Shown here one piece after another: positions 1-9,601 of a DNA stretch of 61,563 nucleotides. Below the pieces are notes generated by a model that was not told the DNA's origin, did no database searches, and worked only from the letters and a program-made list of their open reading frames with translations. The stretch's first letter is position 1; each line of letters begins with the position of its first letter. The DNA lies in the NCBI GenBank assembly GCA_003228915.1, contig QIGL01000115.1:1-61563 (forward strand), written 5' to 3'. This DNA comes from Acidiferrobacteraceae bacterium (GTDB taxonomy: Bacteria; Pseudomonadota; Gammaproteobacteria; Acidiferrobacterales; SZUA-150). Both the position numbers and the translations under genes were made by a program.

Positions 1-1153
1 AAGCTTTCATAAAAATAAGTAACAAATCATCGAGAAATTTTCTGCCCAGTTCTGTAGGTTTGATTTTTTCCGTACTCCAGGTGATGAGTTTTTTTAATTC
101 AGCCTGTTTTAATTGATCCCGAATATCGACTATGGCGATGCCTGTTCGTTCTGTGAATGATTTTGGATCAAAACCGTCGGATAGGCGAAGGGCGTTCATC
201 ATAAATTCCGAGGCCAGGTCCTGTCGATTTAATTTCGTCGAGCCGCCAATTCGTTGATCAGTACTGACGTTGTCCATGTAAGTTTGCGGATGTTTTATTT
301 TCCAGGAGCGGGTGATGGATTCGTGATCACTAATCTTGCCATGGGCACCGGCACCAATACCCAGGTAGTCACCGAACTGCCAGTAATTCAGGTTGTGTTT
401 GCAAGTATAACCCGCTGTGGCATAGGCGGATACTTCATATTGCCTGTAAGCCGCGCGTGACAAATGTTGTTGTAAAACTTCTTGCATGTTTGCCAGGTCA
501 TCATGTGCGGGCAAGGCCGGGGGTTTGGTATAAAAGTAAGTATTTTTTTCGATGGTCAACTGGTAGAGGGAAATGTGTTGTGGCGCCAATGCGATTGCCT
601 GTTTGATATCAGAGTCGGCCTGTTCGATGGTTTGGTTTGGCAGGCCAAACATTAAATCCAGGTTGAAACTGTTAAAGCCGGCAGTGCTGGCGATTTCGGC
701 TGCCCGTATCGCCTGTTTGCTGTCGTGAATGCGACCCAGGGCACACAGGCTGTCATCGTGGAAGCTCTGGATACCAATTGATAATCTGTTTATGCCCGCT
801 TGCCTGAAATCTTTAAAACGGGCCAGTTCCAGGGAGCCGGGGTTGGCCTCCATGGTGATTTCGCAATCGGGTAACAAGTTGAGTCGTGGTCTGATTTCGG
901 AAAGCAGTTTGAAAATTGATTCTGGTGCAAACAGGCTGGGAGTGCCGCCACCAATAAAAATGGAACTGATACGCCGACCCCAAACCGAGGACAGCTCTTG
1001 TTCCAGGTCCTGCAAGAGCGCGTTGATGTATTCCGGTTCCGGTAGCTCTGTCCTGGCTTCGTGAGAATTAAAATCACAGTAAGGACATTTTTTTACACAC
1101 CAGGGTATGTGTATGTAGAGTGAAAGTGGTGGTGGGGTTTTAAGGCCGAGCAT
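1..1153 (-). CDS. hemW: Radical SAM heme chaperone HemW (3' end cut by window)
   Basis: HemW is a radical SAM, 4Fe-4S heme chaperone of the cytoplasm, often mis-called an oxygen-independent coproporphyrinogen oxidase. Reading leftward from the ATG at 1153 gives 384 codons with no stop before the window edge, so only the last few residues are missing. The radical SAM cluster is CX3CX2C at about residues 19-26 (WCVKKCPYCDF), followed by GGGTPS near residue 68 and a HNLNYW...GIGAGAHG segment, all typical of the family. True coproporphyrinogen dehydrogenase (HemN) has a longer N-terminus, so HemW fits better. It follows rdgB in the same direction, as in many gammaproteobacteria, but a 170-base gap with a palindromic repeat lies between them. 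Confidence 0.93.
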   Translation of the reverse strand, partial: MLGLKTPPPLSLYIHIPWCVKKCPYCDFNSHEARTELPEPEYINALLQDLEQELSSVWGRRISSIFIGGGTPSLFAPESIFKLLSEIRPRLNLLPDCEITMEANPGSLELARFKDFRQAGINRLSIGIQSFHDDSLCALGRIHDSKQAIRAAEIASTAGFNSFNLDLMFGLPNQTIEQADSDIKQAIALAPQHISLYQLTIEKNTYFYTKPPALPAHDDLANMQEVLQQHLSRAAYRQYEVSAYATAGYTCKHNLNYWQFGDYLGIGAGAHGKISDHESITRSWKIKHPQTYMDNVSTDQRIGGSTKLNRQDLASEFMMNALRLSDGFDPKSFTERTGIAIVDIRDQLKQAELKKLITWSTEKIKPTELGRKFLDDLLLIFMKA

Positions 1154-1195
1154 TTTTAATTATACAATTTTATTTCTTGCTAATAATTTGAGAGG

Positions 1196-1268
1196 CGTCA
1201 TACCTGACTTGATCCGGTATCCAGGAAATTAATATAAACCCTGGATTCCTGTTTCCACAGGAATGACG
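1196..1268. repeat. Imperfect palindromic intergenic repeat
   Basis: The stretch begins CGTCATACC and ends GGAATGACG. Inner arms GGTATCCAGG and CCTGGATTCC are also complementary, so the whole element can fold into one long stem. It resembles the widespread CGTCATTCC...GGAATGACG class of dispersed bacterial palindromes. It sits between hemW and rdgB and would be transcribed with them. Confidence 0.6.
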
Positions 1269-1323
1269 GAGTGTGCTGGATTTTGTTTTTTCACGTCGAG
1301 ATCAAGATGTTTGTTATAAAACT

Positions 1324-1932
1324 TCAAGCGAGATTTTCTAACGCCGCTAACAGTTTTCGTAAAGCCTGACCGCGATGACTGACGGCATTTTTTTCATCGG
1401 GTTTGAGCTGGGCCGCTGAGCAGTTATGGGTGGGCACATAAAAAACCGGGTCATAACCAAATCCACCTTCACCTTCGGGTTCAAATAATATTCGGCCTTC
1501 CCAGGTGCCCTGGAAAATTAACGGGGTCGGGTCATGTTTGTGACGCATATACACCATCAAACACTGGAAGCGGGCGTTGCGTTTTGCTTCTGGCACATCT
1601 TTTAACGCGACCAGCAGTTTTTCCAGGTTCGCGCGGTCGCCGTCTTTATTATCAACACCTGCGTACCGTGCCGAGTATATGCCCGGTGCACCATCCAAAG
1701 CGTCTACTTCAATGCCAGAGTCATCGGCAATGGCGGGCAAACCCGTATGGTCAGCCGCATGGTGGGCTTTGAGAATGGCGTTTTCGACAAAGGTGAGACC
1801 GGTCTCATCGGCATCAGTTACATTAAAGTCCGACTGTGGCACCACTGCCAGGTTAATGCCTGACAATAGCTGGCCAATTTCTCTTACTTTGCCCGGGTTG
1901 CTCGAAGCGAGGACTATTTTACGCTGGTTCAT
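1324..1932 (-). CDS. rdgB: Non-canonical purine NTP pyrophosphatase RdgB/HAM1
   Basis: The enzyme hydrolyses dITP, XTP and related deaminated purine triphosphates to monophosphates, keeping them out of DNA and RNA. The 202-residue length matches the family (about 197). Visible hallmarks are [10 protein letters not shown] near residue 10 (substrate binding), [11 protein letters not shown] in the middle (metal-binding acidic residues), GFGYDPVF and SHRGQAL near the C-terminus. It lies 29 bases downstream of rph in the same direction, a common arrangement, and is followed by hemW. Confidence 0.95.
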   Translation of the reverse strand: MNQRKIVLASSNPGKVREIGQLLSGINLAVVPQSDFNVTDADETGLTFVENAILKAHHAADHTGLPAIADDSGIEVDALDGAPGIYSARYAGVDNKDGDRANLEKLLVALKDVPEAKRNARFQCLMVYMRHKHDPTPLIFQGTWEGRILFEPEGEGGFGYDPVFYVPTHNCSAAQLKPDEKNAVSHRGQALRKLLAALENLA

Positions 1933-1961
1933 GTTTGTTTATAACTCGTTTACAGGTGTTA

Positions 1962-2678
1962 CTAAATCCCAAGGGCCTGTTTTTGGTGATCGATTAAATC
2001 AGCAATACCCGCCTGGGCAAGTTTGGTCATCTCGTTCATTTCTTCCAGGCTAAAAGTGGCGCCTTCAGCAGTGCCCTGGATCTCGATAAACTGGCCGCTG
2101 GCGTCCATGACAAAATTCATATCGGTTTCGGCATTGGAGTCTTCGATGTAATCGAGATCAAGAATAATATTACCATCGTGGATACCTGCCGAAACTGACG
2201 CAACCATATGGTTCAGGGGGCTGGTTTTAATTAAGCCCTTTTCCATGATATGGCTGATGGCGTCCATGAGGGCAACACAACCGCCGGTAATAGAAGCAGT
2301 GCGGGTGCCACCGTCTGCCTGGATCACATCACAATCTATGGTGATTGAACGTTCGCCCAGGGCCTTAAGATCCACCGCGGCGCGCAGGGAGCGACCAATC
2401 AGTCGCTGGATTTCAAGTGTCCGCCCGCCTTGTTTGCCGCTGGCGGCTTCCCGGCGCATGCGCGAATTGGTCGAGCGGGGCAACATGCCGTACTCGGCGG
2501 TAATCCAGCCCTGTCCTTTATCGCGCAAAAAACGCGGGATGCGTTCTTCGACGGTGGCATTACACAAGACCTTGGTATTACCGAACTCTATTAATACCGA
2601 GCCTTCCGCATGGCAGGTATAGTTTCGGGTAATTTTGATTTCGCGCATTTGGTTTTTATTGCGACCACTGTGTCTCAT
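1962..2678 (-). CDS. rph: Ribonuclease PH
   Basis: RNase PH is a phosphorolytic 3'-5' exoribonuclease that trims tRNA precursors and other RNAs. The start [10 protein letters not shown] at 2678 is chosen over an upstream in-frame start at 2705 because family members begin MRPSGR and a GGAG motif lies five bases before this ATG. The protein is then 238 residues, the usual length. Conserved segments include [28 protein letters not shown] and the [18 protein letters not shown] region that carries the phosphate site and active centre. It is third in the leftward kinase-phosphatase-rph-rdgB group. Confidence 0.95.
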   Translation of the reverse strand: MRHSGRNKNQMREIKITRNYTCHAEGSVLIEFGNTKVLCNATVEERIPRFLRDKGQGWITAEYGMLPRSTNSRMRREAASGKQGGRTLEIQRLIGRSLRAAVDLKALGERSITIDCDVIQADGGTRTASITGGCVALMDAISHIMEKGLIKTSPLNHMVASVSAGIHDGNIILDLDYIEDSNAETDMNFVMDASGQFIEIQGTAEGATFSLEEMNEMTKLAQAGIADLIDHQKQALGI

Positions 2679-2783
2679 GTGTACTCCGTAAAGTTTATTA
2701 ATCAATTGGATGGGTTTCTAAAATAAAAATTGGTAAGGCTCGAAGGTTTAGCCTAATGTCATAAAATCGGCGTTTGTTTAGTT

Positions 2784-3743
2784 TTAGTTTTTCTTTTGGC
2801 GATTTTTCAAAAAATCTTCCAGATTCTGCAGCGTTTGTTCGGCATCATCAATGACTTTTTGCTGAAGATTTTTTGATTTATCGTGATTGGCGACAGGTTT
2901 GTTTTGTTTGTCCGGTTGTTTTATTTGCTTCCTGGCATCTTCCCATAAGGTCTGTTGGTCAACCGTTTTAATGGCAGTGGCCTGGAGTGGAGCAGATTTC
3001 GTTATTTTATCACGCCAGCGCAGGCTGGCAACGGTGATATTGTCACAAGACGACTGCATTTTGATTTCAGCTTCATGTAACAGCTCTTCTATACCTTCAT
3101 CAAGGTCTTTATAAGCCAGGAACGGTAAAATTTGTTCATTATTCAGTGCTTCCCAAATGCCATCTGAGCAAAGCATGATGTTGTCACCGGGCTCCAGTTT
3201 TGTTTCTTCACCCAGGGTCACCGAAGGTTTGTATTTACCCCCGATGCAATTGGATAAATAATTTTTTTTCGGGTGATGCTGCATATCTTCTTCGCTAATC
3301 AGTCCGTGTTGGTGCATTTTTTCTACCGGGCTGTGGTCAATTGTCCGGGTAACAACTTTTTGATTGCGGACATGGTAAAGACGACTGTCGCCAACATGGG
3401 CCCAATAGGCATAACCCCCCTGGACCAGGCACAAGACCAGCGTAGTTCTTGGTTTTTTATCAGGAAATTTTTCAGTGGTTCTGGTAAAAATTTGTTTGTT
3501 TGCTTCGATAACTGTCAGGGCCAGGAATGAAGATGGCTGGGTAATAATGGGTTGCCGAATATTTTTGTAGGCACGAATGGCATATTCAGTGGCAATCTCT
3601 GCTGCTATTTCACCGCCCGCATGACCGCCCAGGCCGTCAGCCAGTGCCAGCAAAATAGAATTGTCTTTTTCCGCATAGGCCACCCGGTCCTGGTTACTGC
3701 GACGACCGCCGGTGCGACTATAAGTAGCCAGCTCGTATTTCAT
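2784..3743 (-). CDS. PP2C-family serine/threonine phosphatase
   Basis: This is a metal-dependent PPM/PP2C protein phosphatase, expected to dephosphorylate Ser/Thr residues in the cytoplasm. Metal-binding motifs are intact: RRSNQDR near residue 15, ALADGLGGHAGGE near residue 33, GDSRLYHV mid-protein, LCSDGIWE, and a DNITVASL motif closing the catalytic domain at about residue 240. A charged, Lys/Gln-rich tail of about 75 residues follows with no membrane segment. The start lies one base after the stop of the upstream kinase gene, so the two are almost certainly translated from one mRNA and act as an opposing pair. The substrate is unknown. Confidence 0.92.
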   Translation of the reverse strand: MKYELATYSRTGGRRSNQDRVAYAEKDNSILLALADGLGGHAGGEIAAEIATEYAIRAYKNIRQPIITQPSSFLALTVIEANKQIFTRTTEKFPDKKPRTTLVLCLVQGGYAYWAHVGDSRLYHVRNQKVVTRTIDHSPVEKMHQHGLISEEDMQHHPKKNYLSNCIGGKYKPSVTLGEETKLEPGDNIMLCSDGIWEALNNEQILPFLAYKDLDEGIEELLHEAEIKMQSSCDNITVASLRWRDKITKSAPLQATAIKTVDQQTLWEDARKQIKQPDKQNKPVANHDKSKNLQQKVIDDAEQTLQNLEDFLKNRQKKN

Positions 3744-3744
3744 A

Positions 3745-4677
3745 TTACTTCCGGCCCCACGGTAAATTGATGGGTGTCATGTACCAGGGCTGGTTAAATA
3801 TTTTTGCCAGGTCGGAATCTTCGTTTAAAAAATCAACCAATTCTTCAACGGATTGGGGCCTGTCATTTTGATTGAGCTGCAAACACCAGTCGACGGCCTC
3901 GAGTAATTGCGCCGAGTAGGGCCTGCCAAAATAACCCAGGGTTGCCGGTCGATAAGTATCTTTTTTGATCCGGTCTGTGGCAGCGGGTGGTGCCTTGCCG
4001 CACATGCAAGCATAGATTGATGCGCCGAGGGCATAGATATCTGTCCAGGGTCCGACTGTTTTGTGCTCATGTTGTTCGATTGGCGCAAACCCACGGGTCA
4101 GTGTGTGCGGCCCCGAGGGCTGGTTATCAATCATGGCCTCGCGAACTGCGCCAAAGTCCAGTAAAAACGGGCTGCCACCCAGGCGTAGAAAAATATTGGC
4201 GGGTTTAATATCCAGGTGCAGGAGATTGTGGGTGTGTAATTCGTAGAGACCATTCAGTAGTTCCGGAAACACGGTACGAATAAATTTTTCTGACAAACTA
4301 CCGCCGTGACGTTTTATGTAATAACGCAGGTCTTTACCTTTCTCGTAATCCATCACCATGTAAACGGTGTTGTTTGCCCGAAAAAAATTTATTACGTGGA
4401 CGATATTGGGATGGTTCAGTTTTGCCAGGGCGGCGGCCTCGTCAAAAAATCGTTTAAAGCCTTGTTTGAAATGAGCAACATTCTCTTTGGCGATACACTG
4501 GACTGCATGGTCTTTTGTTCGTAGCGCCTGTTTTTCCGGTAAGTATTCCTTGATGGCAACTTTTTTATCTGTTTCCAGATCGGTGGCCAGGTACACGATA
4601 CTGAATCCACCACCACCAATAGTGCGGTCAATCTTGTAATGCTGGATTTGTGTTCCTTTCGGTAAAGCGTTTTTCAT
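3745..4677 (-). CDS. Hanks-type serine/threonine protein kinase
   Basis: This is a compact 310-residue eukaryotic-like kinase with only a catalytic domain and no transmembrane or PASTA region. The glycine loop is IGGGGFSIVY (about residues 20-29), the lysine is in VAIKEYLP, the catalytic loop is HLDIKPANIF (HLD in place of the commoner HRD), and the magnesium loop is DFGAVRE. An APIEQH segment matches the bacterial APE region. It is the first gene of the leftward group and divergent from yicC; the 199-base gap between them holds a TATAAT at 4833-4838 pointing toward yicC. The phosphatase follows directly. The target is unknown, although the co-located genes are RNA and nucleotide enzymes. Confidence 0.93.
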   Translation of the reverse strand: MKNALPKGTQIQHYKIDRTIGGGGFSIVYLATDLETDKKVAIKEYLPEKQALRTKDHAVQCIAKENVAHFKQGFKRFFDEAAALAKLNHPNIVHVINFFRANNTVYMVMDYEKGKDLRYYIKRHGGSLSEKFIRTVFPELLNGLYELHTHNLLHLDIKPANIFLRLGGSPFLLDFGAVREAMIDNQPSGPHTLTRGFAPIEQHEHKTVGPWTDIYALGASIYACMCGKAPPAATDRIKKDTYRPATLGYFGRPYSAQLLEAVDWCLQLNQNDRPQSVEELVDFLNEDSDLAKIFNQPWYMTPINLPWGRK

Positions 4678-4876
4678 AACGGGTGAAATCCTGATCCCTG
4701 CTTCGTATTAAATTGTTGAACTTACCTTATATACTAGCCCGTATCAGGTATTGTCCGTTGTTTTTAGCTTGAAACCGGGATATTCCTGTAAATTGCCTGA
4801 TTTAGCTAATATTCTGGCGCCGATTATCACTATATAATAAGCCATATGCCACTTTTTAGCATTTTCAGGAGTTTCC

Positions 4877-5743
4877 ATGCCACTTAGTATGACCGCTTTT
4901 GCCCGCATTGATCGCGCCACCGACTGGGGTGATATCGTCTGGGAGTTACGTACCGTTAACCACCGTTACCTGGAATTATCCCCGCGCTTGCCAGAAGTGT
5001 TGCGGGCGCTGGAACCAAAAATAAGGGATGCCGCCAATAAAGTATTAACCCGGGGCAAGGTGGATTTGAATTTAAGATTCCAGCCAGGTGCTATTAACAG
5101 CGAAGAAGTAAACCTGGACCTGGATCTGGTAAAAAAATTACTGGCCGCCGCCAATCAAATCAACACAATGACCGAAAATAGCCAACCCGTTAATATTCCA
5201 GATTTGTTGCGCTGGCCCGGTGTGGTCAAAGAACCAAAACTTGATAATGAGGCCCTGCAGACTAAAGTATTAGAAATTTTATCGGAGGCCCTGGCAGAAT
5301 TAGTACAAACCAGACGCCGGGAAGGCGACAAGCTCAAGCTCATTATGCTTGAGCGGGTACAGGCGATGAAAAAAACAGCACTCGCTGTTGCCGAAATTAT
5401 GCCCGAGATCCTGCAAAATTTTCGCCAGCGCTTAAATGAACGCCTGCAGGAAATCATTGCCGAGGTTGATACGGATCGTATTGAACAGGAGCTGGTGATT
5501 TATGCCCAAAAAATCGATGTGGCCGAGGAGCTGGATCGACTCCAGGTGCATCTTGAGGAAGTGGCGCGCGTACTGGAGCAGGAAAAACCCATCGGTCGGC
5601 GCCTGGATTTTTTAATGCAGGAACTTAACCGGGAGGCCAATACCCTGGGTTCAAAAGCCACGGACATTCGCCTGACCAATGCCGCGATGGAATTGAAGGT
5701 CTTGATTGAACAAATGCGGGAACAGGTACAGAATATCGAGTAG
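4877..5743 (+). CDS. yicC: YicC-family endoribonuclease
   Basis: YicC-type proteins are conserved bacterial endoribonucleases implicated in small-RNA turnover and stationary-phase fitness. The 288-residue length, the N-terminal MTAFAR followed by ELRTVNHRYLE, and the C-terminal GRRLDFLMQELNREANTLGSKA pattern (spread over about residues 240-265) are diagnostic. A GGAG motif lies just upstream of the ATG. It leads the rightward core group and is followed by gmk, as in many gammaproteobacteria. Confidence 0.95.
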   Translation: MPLSMTAFARIDRATDWGDIVWELRTVNHRYLELSPRLPEVLRALEPKIRDAANKVLTRGKVDLNLRFQPGAINSEEVNLDLDLVKKLLAAANQINTMTENSQPVNIPDLLRWPGVVKEPKLDNEALQTKVLEILSEALAELVQTRRREGDKLKLIMLERVQAMKKTALAVAEIMPEILQNFRQRLNERLQEIIAEVDTDRIEQELVIYAQKIDVAEELDRLQVHLEEVARVLEQEKPIGRRLDFLMQELNREANTLGSKATDIRLTNAAMELKVLIEQMREQVQNIE

Positions 5744-5891
5744 AGCCACTCTGCATGAGTCTATTTTCCCTCCCAGCAGCGTTATAAATGACCTCAAAAT
5801 ACTCATTTACTTCGTGTAAACTCCGTTTTATCGGTCAGTTATGCCTTGCTGGTACGAAAACTAACTCTCATGCAAAGGCCTCTCATACGTC

Positions 5892-6521
5892 ATGGCAACC
5901 AAGATAAATTCAAAGATAAATTCTAAATTATTTATTCTTTCGGCACCTTCTGGTGGTGGCAAGTCCAGCCTGGCCAAAGCATTGGTCGAGCAGTCCCCGG
6001 ACATCGCGATTTCGGTGTCACACACCACCCGGGCCCCGCGGCCTGGTGAAACAGATGGCCAGCATTATCATTTTGTGACTGTCGCGGAATTTAACAAGTT
6101 ACTGGCAGCAGACCAGTTTCTTGAGCACGCCCGGGTATTCGATAATTATTACGGCACCTCTCATGAGGCGATTAAAAAATTACTGGCCTCGGGGAAACAC
6201 GTATTACTCGATATCGACTGGCAAGGCATGCGCAAAATAAAAGAAAAGGTTCCCGATGCCACCAGTATTTTTATTTTGCCGCCATCGCAACAGGAATTGC
6301 TCAAGCGATTACAATCTCGTGGCCAAGACGATGAGCAAACCATCTCCCGGCGCATGCAGGAGGCGATATCGGAAATGCGCCACTATACGGAATTTGATTA
6401 TGTCATTACCAATGACGATTTTGATCTGGCCCTGGCCGATCTGTCGGCCATTATCCATGGCCAGCCAGAGCGCCTGCGGGCAAAAAAGCCGGATATGGCA
6501 CTGCTGCTAGCCGAGGTTTGA
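5892..6521 (+). CDS. gmk: Guanylate kinase
   Basis: The enzyme phosphorylates GMP to GDP with ATP in the cytoplasm. Its P-loop is [11 protein letters not shown] near residue 20. The GMP-binding segment contains [21 protein letters not shown] and YYGTSHEAI, and the [11 protein letters not shown] strand follows. Length is 209 residues, as expected. It precedes rpoZ and spoT, the classic gmk-rpoZ-spoT order, linking guanine nucleotide supply to the stringent response. Confidence 0.97.
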   Translation: MATKINSKINSKLFILSAPSGGGKSSLAKALVEQSPDIAISVSHTTRAPRPGETDGQHYHFVTVAEFNKLLAADQFLEHARVFDNYYGTSHEAIKKLLASGKHVLLDIDWQGMRKIKEKVPDATSIFILPPSQQELLKRLQSRGQDDEQTISRRMQEAISEMRHYTEFDYVITNDDFDLALADLSAIIHGQPERLRAKKPDMALLLAEV

Positions 6522-6656
6522 TGAATAATTAGCAGTTTTTCAGGCTTTTACCACGATTTTTGATATAGACAGGGACTTTTGCCCCAATTTTCAGTATTCT
6601 TGCCCGTTCCGGTCTATTCCATATAATATAAATTCACAGCAACAAAGAGGTTAGCA

Positions 6657-7004
6657 ATGGCACGTATTACAGTAGAAGATTGTCTTGAAAATGTAGACAA
6701 CCGGTTTCAACTTGTTTTGGTTGCGAGTAAACGCGCTCGCCAGATAATGAATGGTGCAGAACCTCATGTTGAACGGGAAAATGACAAACCTACGGTTATT
6801 GCATTGCGTGAAATTGCTGAAGGTTTTGTAAGTAAAGATATACTCAATGAAGAAATTCAGCAGGCGTTAATGGAAGAGGATGAAACCACAAACGAAGCCG
6901 AAGTCTCCGCAGGCGAAGAAACAACCGCAGAAGCCGGGCCAGCAAAAACTGAGCCAGCTGAAACCGGGCCTGCAGAAGCAACAGGCGACAATACAGAAGC
7001 GTAA
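6657..7004 (+). CDS. rpoZ: RNA polymerase omega subunit with acidic tail
   Basis: Omega assists assembly of RNA polymerase and forms part of a ppGpp site on the enzyme. The N-terminus [19 protein letters not shown] and the KRARQI...[10 protein letters not shown] core are canonical, and AGAGG precedes the ATG. At 115 residues it is longer than E. coli omega (91); the extra tail is a low-complexity Glu/Ala/Thr/Pro stretch with repeats such as [18 protein letters not shown]. The coding region of that tail also carries an alternative-frame ATG for spoT. Confidence 0.95.
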   Translation: MARITVEDCLENVDNRFQLVLVASKRARQIMNGAEPHVERENDKPTVIALREIAEGFVSKDILNEEIQQALMEEDETTNEAEVSAGEETTAEAGPAKTEPAETGPAEATGDNTEA

Positions 7005-9135
7005 TTCCTACCCTGAGGAAGAACGCAGGTTACTGATCAGTGAGCTTTGTGAAGTACTAGAACAGTACCTGGATAATGACGCGGTAGCAGATGTCTACCG
7101 TGCTTATCTTTTTGGTGCCCAGGCCCACGAGGGCCAACGCCGAAAAAGTGGCGAACCCTATATCTACCACCCCCTTGAAGTTGCCCGAATCCTTGCCGCC
7201 ATGCAAATGGATGGCAAAAGTATTGTTGCTGCCATTTTACATGATGTCATTGAAGATACAGCAAGCTCTAAAGAAGAAGTAGCCAAAGAATTTGGTGAAG
7301 ATGTTGCCGAGCTTGTTGATGGTGTTAGCAAGATTGGTCAAATCGAATTCTCCTCGAAAGAAGAAGAGCAGGCAGAAAATTTTCGTAAAATGCTGCTGGC
7401 CATGTCCCGGGATATTCGCGTCATCCTGATCAAGCTTGCCGACAGGTTGCACAATATGCGTACCATCGAGGCCATGCCAAGAGACAAGCAACGCCGGATC
7501 GCCAGGGAAACCCTTGAGATTTATGCCCCCATCGCCAATCGTCTCGGTGTCAGGCAATGGGCATACGAGTTAGAGCGCCTGGTATTTGCGACCCTGTACC
7601 CGCTGCGTTACGCAGTACTCAAACAGACCATGAAACAACGGCAAGGCAATCGCAAGGCGATTGTCAGTAAAATTGGCGATGCCATTGTTAACCGCCTGGA
7701 AACCAGTGGTATTACTGGTGATGTGACTGGCCGGGAAAAACATCTCTACAGCATCTATCGCAAGATGAAAGAGAAAACGCTCACCTTTGACGAAATTTAC
7801 GATGTGTATGCATTTAGAATAACGGTTGATACGGTGGATACCTGTTATCGCGTGCTCGGTATTGTTCACAGTCTTTACAAACCAATCCCCGGTCGTTTTA
7901 AAGATTACCTGGCGATTCCCAAGGCCAATGGTTACCAGTCTCTGCACACGATTGTTTTTGGTCCCTACGGGTTATCCCTGGAAATTCAAATACGAACCGA
8001 AGAAATGCACCGGGTGGCCGATGTCGGCGTTGCTGCCCACTGGTTATACAAATCTGGCGCCGACAGTGAAGGTTTGATTCAGCGACAGGCCCTGCAATGG
8101 TTGAAAGATTTGCTCGAAATACAGCAAAAAGCAGGCAACTCCAGTGAATTTCTCGAGCATCTGAAGGTAGATTTATTCCCGGACGAGGTTTACGTGTTTA
8201 CGCCTAACGGAGAAATTAAAAAATTACCGCGTGATGCGACTGCGGTCGATTTTGCCTATGATGTCCATACTGGTGTCGGTAACCGCTGTATTGGTGCCAA
8301 GGTAAACTACAAACTGGTACCACTCAGGACCCAGTTGAAAAATGGTGATCACGTAGAAATTATAACCTCTGAGTGGGGCAGGCCAACGCCATCATGGTTA
8401 AACTATGTTGTCACCAGTCGCGCTCGCGCTCATATTCGTGCTTTTTTGAAATCACAAAAAAATGAAGAGTCATGTTTGCTGGGCGAAAGATTGCTTGATA
8501 AGGCCGTGACCGTGATTGGTTTCGAATTAGGTCAAATTGAGGAAAAACAAAAAAAGAAATTACTAAAAAAATTACAAATTAAAAAGTGGCAGCTGTTACT
8601 GGAGGAAATTGGAATCGGTAACCGTATTGCTGATATTGTCGCCCGGCAACTGGTTTCTGATATTTCCGGAAAATCAAAAAAAGATAAAGATGCTGGCTTG
8701 GCCATTACTGGCACAGAAGGCGTGGTCGTGACCTTTGGTAAATGTTGTTATCCAATTCCAGGAGACCCGGTACTGGGTTATTTGTCTGCTGGCAGGGGGG
8801 TTGTTGTCCATACTGCTGATTGTCCCAACCTGGGAAAATTTCAAAAACATCCGGAGCGTTGGCTGGACGTACATTGGGAAGACGATCTTAAAGGCGTATA
8901 CCAGGTCGCCATCCAGGTCGAGAGTCGTAATGAACAGGGTGCATTGGCTTCTATTGCCGCTGCTATATCTGATCTGGATGCGAATATTGACAAGGTCACG
9001 TTTGCAGAACGTGATGGTAATTTTTCTGCATTGAATATAATCATAGAAGTCACTGACCGGGTACATCTTGCCAGGATAATGCGTAAAATTCGTGTCCAGG
9101 AGATGGTTTCGCGTATTATCAGAGTTAAAGGTTAG
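6880..9135 (+). CDS. spoT: Bifunctional (p)ppGpp synthetase/hydrolase SpoT (start uncertain)
   Basis: SpoT makes and degrades (p)ppGpp. Domain order is an HD hydrolase with an intact HDVIEDT motif, a synthetase region ([23 protein letters not shown]), a TGS domain ([20 protein letters not shown]), a zinc-finger-like region, and a C-terminal ACT domain. The intact HD motif favours SpoT over RelA. The longest frame starts at an ATG at 6880, but its first 48 or so codons are rpoZ tail read in another frame and have no family likeness. Homology to E. coli SpoT begins near 7030. No ATG, GTG or TTG occurs in frame between 6880 and 7201, while a CTG lies at 7033 after a GAGGAAG. The coordinates given use the 6880 ATG; the CTG is a real alternative. 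Confidence 0.9.
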   Translation: MKPQTKPKSPQAKKQPQKPGQQKLSQLKPGLQKQQATIQKRNSYPEEERRLLISELCEVLEQYLDNDAVADVYRAYLFGAQAHEGQRRKSGEPYIYHPLEVARILAAMQMDGKSIVAAILHDVIEDTASSKEEVAKEFGEDVAELVDGVSKIGQIEFSSKEEEQAENFRKMLLAMSRDIRVILIKLADRLHNMRTIEAMPRDKQRRIARETLEIYAPIANRLGVRQWAYELERLVFATLYPLRYAVLKQTMKQRQGNRKAIVSKIGDAIVNRLETSGITGDVTGREKHLYSIYRKMKEKTLTFDEIYDVYAFRITVDTVDTCYRVLGIVHSLYKPIPGRFKDYLAIPKANGYQSLHTIVFGPYGLSLEIQIRTEEMHRVADVGVAAHWLYKSGADSEGLIQRQALQWLKDLLEIQQKAGNSSEFLEHLKVDLFPDEVYVFTPNGEIKKLPRDATAVDFAYDVHTGVGNRCIGAKVNYKLVPLRTQLKNGDHVEIITSEWGRPTPSWLNYVVTSRARAHIRAFLKSQKNEESCLLGERLLDKAVTVIGFELGQIEEKQKKKLLKKLQIKKWQLLLEEIGIGNRIADIVARQLVSDISGKSKKDKDAGLAITGTEGVVVTFGKCCYPIPGDPVLGYLSAGRGVVVHTADCPNLGKFQKHPERWLDVHWEDDLKGVYQVAIQVESRNEQGALASIAAAISDLDANIDKVTFAERDGNFSALNIIIEVTDRVHLARIMRKIRVQEMVSRIIRVKG

Positions 9136-9211
9136 ACCGCCAGGTAAAATAACTTAATTATAATAATAAGAATAATAATAAATAATTTTATAAATCATTG
9201 GGATCATCTAT

Positions 9212-9592
9212 ATGTCCATCGAAATAATAAAAACAGACCAGGCGCCACAGGCCATTGGCACTTACTCGCAGGCGGTAAAAAAAGGTAAAACAGTATACTT
9301 GTCGGGCCAGATTCCATTAGTGCCGGCAACCATGGAAATGGTCGATGGAGATATCAACCAGCAAATCAAGCAGGTTTTTGAAAATCTGGATGCAGTCTCC
9401 CGGGCCGCAGGTGGTAGCCTGAAGAATGTCGTAAAGTTAAATGTTTATTTAACTGATCTTGGTAACTTTCCGGTGGTCAATGAAATAATGGCAAACTATT
9501 TTAAAGAGCCTTACCCGGCCCGGGCTGCGGTTGGTGTAAAAGCCTTGCCAAAAAATGCAACCGTAGAAATGGATGCCGTGCTTGAATTGTAA
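9212..9592 (+). CDS. ridA: RidA/YjgF enamine-imine deaminase
   Basis: RidA hydrolyses reactive 2-aminoacrylate and related imines released by PLP enzymes. The protein has 126 residues, the family length, and shows [18 protein letters not shown] at the N-terminus, SGQIPLVP, and the closing [20 protein letters not shown] segment containing the catalytic arginine. It lies between spoT and recG in the same direction, a known neighbourhood. Confidence 0.95.
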   Translation: MSIEIIKTDQAPQAIGTYSQAVKKGKTVYLSGQIPLVPATMEMVDGDINQQIKQVFENLDAVSRAAGGSLKNVVKLNVYLTDLGNFPVVNEIMANYFKEPYPARAAVGVKALPKNATVEMDAVLEL

Positions 9593-9601
9593 GTTTTGGA
9601 C

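Noticed and set aside
254-460. Small forward gene opposite hemW
   Set aside because: It is a shadow of hemW on the other strand, with no ribosome site or recognisable family.
6657-9135. A fused rpoZ-spoT gene
   Set aside because: The two frames differ and rpoZ has its own stop at 7004.
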